A DNA stretch of 64,000 nucleotides from positions 6,262,001 through 6,326,000 of the forward strand of contig CM057130.1 of NCBI GenBank assembly GCA_029964075.1, given 5' to 3'. A program made the position numbers and the translations under genes. This DNA comes from Patiria pectinifera. Taxonomy: Eukaryota; Echinodermata; Asteroidea; Valvatida; Asterinidae. This document shows positions 34,222 to 44,900 of this stretch, one piece after another; within the stretch, counting starts at the first letter, position 1, and every line of letters begins with the position of its first letter. A model generated the notes under the pieces. That model was given only the letters and a program-made list of their open reading frames with translations. It did no database searches and was not told the DNA's origin.

Positions 34222-35425
34222 TGCCAGTGATTTTAGGTGGTGCTTGAAAAAATGCTCAACTTTTTGAAAGTTTGCCTGCTCGCAACAAGTTTTCCCCGCC
34301 AGAATCAATCCCATTGAAGGGAGGTGTGATCTTCGCCCAACGAGAGTGAAATAAACGTTCTCTAAATATGCGCGCATCTCTATAAAGTCTTCAGCTGTCA
34401 CACACGCTTCGTCCGCGTTTATAGTCCTTCCTCTCGCGGTCTTACTCACTCAGTTCTGTCAAGATTCTTCGGATGTTTCACCGTCGATGCTCTGAGACTG
34501 CAGAGCGCTATCAGTAGAACGCATTCTTGGTTAGATTTGCCGTTTTGACAGAAAAAAAATCTGAAAATCTTACAACTTCAACGGGAACTTCAACGGGAAG
34601 TTGTAGGCGTCGTGTAATAGAGACGATGACGGGTACGGTTTACACTAACCCTGTCTTCTGTTTAATCAATCATCATTACCAATTTGGGAAGTTTTAACAT
34701 TTCCTGTAACAAGAAAAAGAAGTAACGAGGCAGTAAGTTGGGGGGGGGGGTTGGTGGAGTTTTCAACGTGTACATTCTAAAATGTCCCTAGCCAGATTGG
34801 ACCTGGGAACTATTTGGCCAACAATGACACCTTTTCGGTCATAATGATACTAAGGTTTACTTGTCACAACGACCCAGAGAATGATCCAGAGAGGCGTCAT
34901 TCTGACCCGAAGTAGGGCCATTTGACCCTGATAGGTTCTAGGCAAATAGATACCAGATCAATCTGACCAGGAACTGTTTAGAGTGTGAGGTATTGTCATC
35001 AGCGATACGGTGATTTTAGTGAAATGTTGCATACCTCCAATGGCGCGGGTTTTTGTCACTAAACATTTTACGTCCAAATTAAAATCACCAAAACCCATAT
35101 AAGCGGCAAGTAATTTAAACAGACGGTAAGTTTTGATTGAACCAAATGGTTTCAAAGCTGTAAAATATTCACCATCCTTATCACGAAAATTGCACAATAT
35201 AATGAAAAATGGAAAGAAAAATGGGCGTAGTTGAGCATTACACATTGTGTATACATCCATAATGTGCCTATAATGCATACGTGCATCTTCATACAGCGTC
35301 CTCTATGGTCAGATGGTGTCCAGCCCAGCTATTATAATAATTGCATATCGCCACCAGCGTAATTCTCTACAAAGTAGCGACGTTGTAGCATGGGAAAAAT
35401 CGCCTGCCGTTCGGTCTCCTTATGT

Positions 35426-35739
35426 GCCTTATTCAAGAGTTGGCCATTTTTGTCGAGTTCCCTGAATGTACTTCAATAATTGTTAACAGTTGAATGGGTT
35501 GGCGCCAGACTGTTTATTGCAGGCACAATGCAGCCTTATTTTACTGTTATTTTCTTTTAATCTGGCTTTAAACATTAGGGAATGTTTAATTACAAATTTT
35601 AGATTATTTATTGAAGCAGACTGGAATTTACTATAAAATAACTTGTTTTCATTTCTCTTCGCAAGTTTCAAAAATTAAGATTTTACCTAGCTTTCAATTC
35701 AATATGGCCTGTGAATAATAATACTCGTGAATAAGGCCT
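35426..35739 (+). mobile_element. MITE family A, copy 2
   Basis: It starts GCCTTATTCAAGAGTTGGCC and ends ACTCGTGAATAAGGCC, a clear inverted pair. The internal blocks match copy 1. It lies 160 bases upstream of the receptor start codon and may contribute to its promoter or 5' UTR intron. Confidence 0.85.
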
Positions 35740-35901
35740 ATAAAACTTAGAGACTGGTTTCATGGGATCCGGAAATTACACTGCGTTGTTATACATTAAT
35801 CAATCAGTGCTCATTTCCTTGAATATTTGATGCAACTGATTGAAGGGGACGTCTCATCACTGTCTTTAATTTGATTGACAGATTCCAGACTGTCGTATAC
35901 A

Positions 35902-35977
35902 ATGACGTCACTAGCATGGGTAGTCGAGACAATCCTTGTCATGGTTCTATGTGGTGTGGCGACTGCACAGACATGGC
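35902..35977 (+). CDS. Receptor exon 1: start codon and signal peptide
   Basis: It reads MTSLAWVVETILVMVLCGVA, then TAQTW, with a GTAAGT donor at 35978 (phase 1). The hydrophobic core and the A-T-A site fit a cleavable signal. The exon probably begins at 35882 after the TTGACAG acceptor. Confidence 0.85.
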
Positions 35978-38900
35978 GTAAGTAAATAAACTGTTCTTTG
36001 TATCCGAAGTTGATTTTTTTTCCTTCAAACCATTAGGTTTTATCAAGTGTTCTATCACACCCCCACCCCCATCACTTCGCTGACCCACCTGTCGGGATTT
36101 GGTCATGCTTTTAAAACATTTATTCAACGATATTAGTTCTCGTTTCATAGCAAATTACAAACGTACCTGCATGTGTCTTTGTATCGGTGATGGTGCTGCT
36201 AAGGGTGGGGAGTGTGGTCACTCTAAAATAAAAATCGGTAGCATAGTGATGAATTGTATTTTTCTCGTCCATACGGTTGTTTTGGTATAATCTTTGCAGG
36301 ATCTTCGTCAGAATATGTCGTCTTGGATTGCCCCAATGGTATCTCCGTACCGACCGACATGGGCCGGTCATGGGCGAGAGTGACGTGGGTCGAGCCCCGC
36401 TTCATCGACCCCAACGGTGTGGAGGTCCTTCCTGCTAGAATATCACACAACCCCGGAGAAAGGTGGTTTTCATTGTTCGCTGGTGCCCTTATCCCTATCC
36501 GAGTTTGCTGGTCATACCTCTAATTTGTCGAGCTCTCATTGGATACTTTTTGTATAGAGTTAGCGACCAAGGGTCAACACTTCCGTGTGCGCATGACCCG
36601 TGCGCACGGAATTTGTTTGTATTGACCTACCCACAATGCTTTGCGACAATTTCTTTCACAATATTTGTTAACGGTATAAGAGGTCGCCAGCACTCTTATT
36701 CAGTGCGGTTCGGGGACGAGCGAACTTTCCTTTTGATTTAGTCTTTATGAACATGACATGAAATTTCACTATTTTTTGCTCAGAAAATGTCTTTGCGTCG
36801 CAAACCTATGAAATAGGCGTTATTTACGTCACAGTCGGCCATATTAAATTGAAAACCAGGTAAAATCTTCATTTTTTTCGAAATTGCGAATACAAGCAAT
36901 GAAAGCAATGACATAAAGTTAATTACAAATTAATACCAGTCTTCTCTGATGAATAATTTAAAATTCGTGATTAAACATACCCTAATGCTTTAAGCCAAAT
37001 AAAAAAAAAATTGAAAGTGAGTTTTTGGAACGCATAAATAGTCTGGCGACATCCCATTCAACAGTTTACAATGTATAAAATACATTCAGGGAACACGATC
37101 AAAAATGGCTTCCTTGTAGGTCTATTGAGCTGACCCAAATTTGTTTCTCCTTGACATGGCGTGACACAGATGTGAAAGACTGTGATTTTACCCAATCTGC
37201 TAAACATTGCTTTCATGCATCATTCTGTAGCACTCACATGTCCCTTTCAATTCAGACATGTTATTAATATCTCAAGTCTTGGACAACTGACATATTATCG
37301 TGAACGTAATCTTTCTCGCTGCGCTACTCTCTTCTTTAACCCCCAAAAACGTTTTCTCGTCAGATTTCCTGTAGGTACTCACAACATCCGATACACACTA
37401 GTCGACGGTAACCACATCAAAGTCCTTTGCAGCTTCATGGTCAGAGTCGATGGTAAGTTGGCGCTATCCACGTGGACGATTAGTCATCTGATTTTCAAGT
37501 GTTTTACAAACTGATTTTCCAAGTGAAGATACTCTCAGAGCGCAGCGTATGCTTGGAAATTAGAAAGGGAAACAGACAAAATAAAATCTACGTGCTTGTT
37601 GTATGACTTGAGATTAGATTTAAACACTAGCTGCAGATTTTTAAGCTCTGACAGGAACGTCTACGTAACGTCACTTGGTGGTCGGTCGGTCAGTCTTTCA
37701 GTCTTTCATGCCGTTGTCAGTAAATGCACTCTTGACGAAAGTTATCGAAAAACGGGCACTTGTCTCGATCGATGCGCATGCGCGTCTATTTTGCATAATG
37801 TCCGTCCCCGAAAAATTGACAAAAAAAACAAGCCCACTAAGTTTCAAATAAAATATAACTACCAAAATTTAATTTAACGAAAACAACAAACAAAATAAAT
37901 GAAATACATGCACTTCACAAAAAAATTTTGCTTGACAAAAAATTCTCAAAGTTGTTAATCAAAATTGTGTAAATGGAGGCAAAATATGTACACTTTTGTG
38001 CAGTAATGTTATAGTCACGTGGTATTTTCTGTAGTGGTTGGACGGTATCTTGAAGGAGAAATGAAAATTGATCAAAAGTATGGTGTTCGATATGTGCCAT
38101 CGGTGTCGCATTTTTTTGCCAGAGCTTATTGTGCACTCGCACTTGTTTGGTGATTTGTCGTAACGTTATCAAGTTTTACTCAAATCGATCGCAAATCAAT
38201 CACATTTCATCCAGTCTCAAGTCAGACGACAAGCTATTCCCAAGCATGTTTGGCAAAGGCATCCCTTTCCCTATCCTTTATGTTCATCCTTATTACGCGT
38301 CCCGCTATTGTACTTGTAATTGACTTATGATTCACTGGATTTCATTACTAATATCCCGGTTAACTGGGTTAATAACTTCTTATGCCAAGATGAGGAGCCT
38401 CCCCGCATAGTCAATTGCCCCTCTGACATCACAGTTCCGGCTGACCCCGGAAGCACTTCCAGGTCATCGGTCTCGTGGGACGTCCCCTTAGCCACGGACA
38501 ACTTCCGGGTCAAGCACTTCAGTTCTTCCAACCCCATTGGTTCGTCGTTCTCCGTGGGTTACACACCCGTGACCTACACAGCTGTGGATCTCAAGGGTAA
38601 CCAGGCGGAGTGTACTTTTAACGTCATCGTAACTGGTAAGTGCCTTTAATTGCTGGTTCTGTGACTATAGACTCCGTATATAGTTGACGCCTGGAGACAA
38701 AAGTTGTACCAACAAAATGTATGCGATGTCTCATTTACAGTTCAAGTCCCGTGCGCAATGTGTGCATATCTCAAACGGGAGAGTTACTAAGGTACCGAAT
38801 GCACTATACCTGTAAAGACATTATGTAGTCCAATTTGTAGACCTTGAATTATCGTTGTCCCCGATCTGAATGTGTACAACCTAATTTGAACTTACCACAA

Positions 38901-41900
38901 AATCGTCAAAACTACAGACATTTATGTAGCCCGAGAACGTTGATTCTGGCTGTTGCCTATCGTTCTCTAAATTGAGAAGAGGGATCGAGACTTGAGACAT
39001 CGAGACAATGTGTTTGACTGCAATGCAATCTTGTTTCCCACTCAAGGGTAGTTGGCTTCCTCTTCAGCTTATACAATTTAGTAGCCTCTTGAGACCATCA
39101 GTCACAGTGTATGAGTCCCCTTGCTATCAACGAACATGGAAATGTTGTACAGCCATCTCTACTTTCTGCTGAATTTCATCAACAACCTTTTTCGCCTCTA
39201 TAAAACCAGAAGGTTTTGTGTTAAAGTTGACGATACAAGTCGGTCAATAATCAGGTTTTGTTCTTTAGGCACGGCCGACAGCGTTGTGTTCACTCACCGT
39301 CGTTACTGTATTTTTTTTTTTTATATTCTCAGAGCTTCAATCAATCCTCCTATACATTCGGTTCTTAGCGCTTGATTTTACTCGATTCCAAACTCTGATT
39401 AGAATCGAGTCCATCGGATTATCAAGGGTGCACACCGGTAAATAGGCTTAAACCCATCCGCCGAGCTCACGAATACAAGTTATACCCTTAACATGTTTCT
39501 GAAGAAGATATGGCAAAAAGCGCAATGAACCTCTGGCCCAGACTTGGGCTCTGTCGACCCAATGCGCGTTTGGAAAAGGTCGACTGATTTCGAGCATTGT
39601 GATTGGCCAACGCGTTGCAAACTCTTGGAGGCGCACTATTGGGAATCGCCCGTATTCTGAGCATTTTGGATGCAATTGGGCTCAAAAGTGGCACTATTTG
39701 CCCCGTTGTGGAGGGATCGTTTCTCAAGATGGCTACTTTTTCGTTTTGGGAAAAATAGGGGTCATCTTCTTTGAGTGAGAATTCCTCGAAAAGTCAATGG
39801 TCAACCCACCAAAAAAAATGAAAAGAAAATGAAAGTTGTGCTTGTCCCCTGTTTTTCGGTTTTGATGTGTGAACAAGGGTCCCCATTTAGTGGGCCTGTG
39901 TGCCTGTTCGGGGTTTCCCTTTTGCACCACATGTCATTTCTAATGTTTTTGTGCAATGAAGGTAATAAAATAAGATAAAATAAACTAAAATGACTTGTTG
40001 ATCATCATTTTTTTTGTGCAGCTTAAATACCTGCAGGGAGAGTTCTGAGTATTTTTAAAAGAATGTTGAAGTATGGGCATTTAGCACTAGAATCTATGGG
40101 AATTTTATTGCAGGAGTGCACCCTCAAGAAGCGCGCACGACCGGTTATTGCGCCCTCTGTCGATGACAACTTGCCAAAATGCACAGTGCTAAAAAAAAAT
40201 GAATCGCGTAACAAAATAATTTATATGAGGTTGTAACGTCTTATCTTATGGACCACGAATAGTCACTACTGGATGGTCTACGGTGCTTACGGACAAATTA
40301 CACCCGTTTCCGACATGAAATCAAGTCTACGTGCTTATGAATCCATTCTTGTATGCATATGAATGACGAAAGAATTACCCAAAGTAAAACACATCGATGA
40401 TAATCTAAATCTTGAGCAGATGATGAGAGCCCCATCTTAGAAGGATGCCCAGTGGAGGCTCTAGCCTACGTTCCCCCGACAGCCAACAGCGGCCCTGTTT
40501 CCTGGACGCCACCCCGTGGTATCGACAACGCCGGGCCACCAAGGATCACCTGTACTCGCTCCCGTGGAGAGAGCTTCCCGCTCGGCCGGACTGAGGTCAT
40601 GTACACGGCAACAGATGCGGCAGGGAATTCGGCTACTTGCACATTTAACGCCGTCGTCAAGGGTAAGTGTGGCAGCAACGGTCCTGGGTTGAATTATGAA
40701 AGAGAGACATCCTGGCAAATGAGAGCCACATCCTGGCAAATGTAATGTACGCAGCTTTGGTACCCACATAGTAAAGACTATATATGTCTTTGTTTTTAGC
40801 GGACAGCCTCGTTATGGTTCCAATATGGCCGTTCGTTCACAACTCTGAGGAAGTCAGGTCGGCGATGTGGGGCATTACTCGCCTTGCACCCCGTGATCCT
40901 GGTTCGAATCCCAGCCAGACTGACTTTTGGGTTGGGGTCCATTTCCAACCTGATTCCTTAGAATCCCTCGAGTATCATTTTCTGGGTTTCCTCTGGCCTC
41001 TGCAATTACTGATCACTTCTTCATCTTTGAGTCTTCTTTCTTTATGTTTTTTGATAAGGCTTCCGAGCTGCAGTGTGGTGCACCTCAAGAAACCTAATTG
41101 GTTTAATTACGAGTGAGATTTTTCAATAACATTTATATTAAATAAACATACTCTATCAAATTAAACCTGTCTCTGCTCTATTTGGTTTATAGGAAATTGA
41201 ATCAGTATGGCTTTGTGGTCTGTCCAGACGAAAACTAAGTTTTACTCATAAAAAGGTGGGAGCATTTTGGCCGAACTGGGTCATTGGCGAGCATATGCCT
41301 TTTTCATCCCCTTCTGACTTCATGTTGCAATGGTAGTACAGGGTCACCAAATGACAAAAAGAGATCGCTGTCGTTGATCGCTGTCGTTGATGCAATTAAA
41401 CGTCTCAAATAAGTCATTGGTTGGGGTAAGCTAGGACGAATAGGCTGCGTCAGTGCACAGGATATCTGGCGTTTTTAGTCATTCTCTTAGGCCGCAAATA
41501 AGTCGCTTTTGGTTGAGCAATAGGTTGAAACGAGGCGGATCCCCGTTTTACATTAGGACTGCCAAAAAAAGGTGTTTCTCATCATTATTATTTCCCAAGT
41601 AATATGTTTAGACCTTGACCTTTAAGAGGTTGTTTTTTCCTGTTGGTGTATCTATCCAGAGTAGGGCCAGGTTGTATAATCAGATCAAGTGACATGAAAT
41701 CATAGGCATGAGTTTGATCCCCTATAGGGTCGCGCGTGAACTCATGTTCAGTCTGACATGAGTCACTTGAGGAGTCTATAGACTGAATGTTTATCGCATG
41801 CTGCATATCCGGCCGGCATGATGCACTGCTTCTGCTGCGTGATTGTCCGTGCTTTTGCTAAGTACCATACCAAATTTGCCAAAAACAAGAATTAGCATGC

Positions 41901-44900
41901 ACCGTGGGGAACTTTGATCCACAAAATCAGCATATTCCCTTACTTGCCGTTAAAGTTAATTACCTCATTTTTTATTAAACTCTTCTTTAAAAAGATGCAT
42001 CGGGTTTTGTGTGGATATTTAGGCTGAGGCTGCAATTGCAAAGAAGTTAAATCATTGCAATGATTCATCATGAATTATTGAGCCATAAAAACGTATCAAA
42101 AACATCTATCAAGTCGAGATTTCTGACCTGGACTAGAATCTCCCCATAGGCCCAGGACGACACCTGGATTGAGTTTTAAGTCCCTCCCCGATTACATGAG
42201 TTTTCCCTGGAATATCAATCTCATTCTCGCCTGTTCTTTATCCAACCTCCAATAACGTATCTTCATCTCCTCCGTCTATGCTTCCAGATGATTCCAAGCT
42301 TCGGTGCCTTGATTCCATGAGAAGGAGGAGTTGGAATTAATAAAAGTAATAATATGAAACAAAAACCCTTACCCATAAACAAAAGTTGTTGCTGTTTCTA
42401 AATTGATTTACAGTTGAGATTCCCGGCAACAAAATCTTCCTTCGCAATCACACAAGTACGGAGCTGGAAATCAGCTGGCCCCAGCACGTGAATCAGAAAG
42501 CCTCTAGCTACCTCATTTACATATGGCCGGTGGGCGCCAGCCAACCACAGGCCTCTGACCATCAGTACCATCCAATCAACTGGCGGGAAAGTTTCACCAC
42601 GCATACACTGCGTGGCCTGTCGCCCGGCACCATGTACAACATCCGAATCTACGTGACGGGTGTGGGGGACGAGTTGGATGCAAAACTGAGGACAAGTACG
42701 GCTTAATTAATCCTTTCCATGTTTTATGTCGAACATAAAGTTCTTTTTGTTAGTACTGTTCTTTCTTTACTTAATTGATTGAAGATAAAAACTAAGTCTT
42801 GGTAAAATGCCAAACAAAAGTCAAAACAACAAAAACCGGAACTCGTGCTAGCTTCAGTGAACAAAATGGAAGGATGTTTAAATTGTGAAGACGTTTAAAT
42901 TTATTTCACGGATTTCGTTGTATTTACTTCTCGTGACAGAGCCAAATGCACCGAGTGATTTTACGTTCAAAGCAGAAAGCTTAGACTCCACTTCCGTTTT
43001 CCTTATGTGGCAACCTCCGATCGGGAATTTCGACCAATACCAAATCTCGTACCAAGCAACCGGGAGTGAGACCATTACAACACTGCGGCTATTGGACAAA
43101 GGGATAGTCAAGAAACACGTGACTGAATTATACCCAAACACTTCATACGTCTTTACTTTGGTGTCGGTGAGTGGTGTCCGGAATTCGAAATCACAAAGTG
43201 ATCCTGCGACTCTCAATGCAACAACAGGTACAGTTTACATATACAAATATGCAAATCAGTTTATGCAAATTAGTGTACACTATACAGCATTCAATGTCGT
43301 TGTTTTATCGGGGTTCCCATATACAGTAAAGCGTTAAGTCATGCGTCTTTCCAACAATATAAATGGGGCAATAAGATGGAAAACATTTCATATTTTTTAA
43401 TTTCGAAATCCATCATTATTCAGTTTCTTTTACTCAAGATTCTAACCAAATTTAACTAAGGCCACACTTGCATTATTCTATTATACCTCATGGTTACATT
43501 GAATTCGTGTTGTCTAGCTCCTCTTTCGAAATCCCAAATCCTCCTCCAAAAAGTCACCGCCACCAGTATCCAGATAGTAGCCCGTCTAGTACCGGCGACC
43601 ACCACCCAGACTCCCACGGCGTACGACCGGGGAAGCTCCCAGTCCAGACTTGATCGACACGGGACCGGCGCAGTGCGGCCGGAGGTAGAAGAAGACGAAG
43701 GAGACGACTATGACCATAGCAACGGCTACGTCATAGTCATCTACTCCAATAACAGCGATGTCTTCACTGACGTCATATTCGAGTCTGGTACCCTGCAGTA
43801 TGATTTCATGGCGCTGGTGCCCACCACTTTTTACACGATACGGATTATACCGTCGGACGCCAGCGGAAACGTTCTGGAAAAGACCACCATGACTCGTGAG
43901 TTCAATTCTTCAAGGAATTACCCAAAAAAAAATACCGTTTATCTGAAATGTTGTGCTCTTTAATAACAAGAAATACGATAAGCTTTGAGTCAGACATGCA
44001 CCGCTGTGATTTTCTCGTTGACCTGATAAAAAAGCAATAGGCATGATCTCATTCCAGCACGACCATAGGGAATTTACTGGTAATTAATGAATCATAAAAT
44101 TAACTGCTTCATATTCGGTACTGGCAACGTTCAAAACGAATCATGAAATTAACCGTCCTACGTGTATTCGATACTGGTAATAAATACCAAGAGATTAACC
44201 GCTGAAATTATGATACAGGTCCGAGTATCGTCACCGATCTAGTCTTACAAGAAGTCACCAACTCGTCCGTCACAATCGCGTGGAGCCCTCCATCTGGACG
44301 CTACGAACGATACAAGGTAACCTATGCCCCGATGAAACTTGAAGACGCTGCACCGACCACGGTCACCGGAAACGAGGTCACCATCGACGGGCTGGTTCCC
44401 ATGACGACGTACGTGGTCTCCGTAGTAACCATCTACGAGGCGTTGACGAGCGAGCCGGTGGATATTCAAGTTACCCCGGGAGTTGACAAGGCTGAAGCGC
44501 TTCTCACCCTCGACGGTAAGTCCTGTTCGATGTGCAGGCTTTTTAACAATGTCAGACGGAGAATGTTTGTGCTTCTTGTATACTTTTTCCCCCGTGAATT
44601 GATCGTGTGCCAGGCCTAGGCCTACTGCATGAGGGCGCTGTCTTACTGACCGCTCTTAGACGATGAACTTCATACATTGTGGGAATCTCAGAGAGGATGT
44701 TTTCTGTTATTTAAATTTAAGCTTAATTAAGGTATTAAGCTTAAAACCATACATGACAACTTATTGTTCGCTCTTTTTTTTCAAAACTTCTGGAATTCAC
44801 TGTGTCTTCTCGTGACCTGGTTTATTCCCACAGAGCCTACTTGCACCTCACCGATACTCGCCAGCTGTTTTCTGGCAGCGATCCTGGTGTTCATAGGAAT

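Larger units (their letters stand above)
28554..35425. other. Intergenic stretch without a recognised gene
   Basis: About 6.9 kb of AT-rich DNA in which no frame resembles a known family. It holds one short perfect hairpin (30293-30349) and a hAT remnant (about 34168-34221). Confidence 0.6.

Noticed and set aside
40461..40769. Minus-strand open frames opposite HYR3
   Set aside because: The plus strand encodes a clear HYR domain with matching splice sites.
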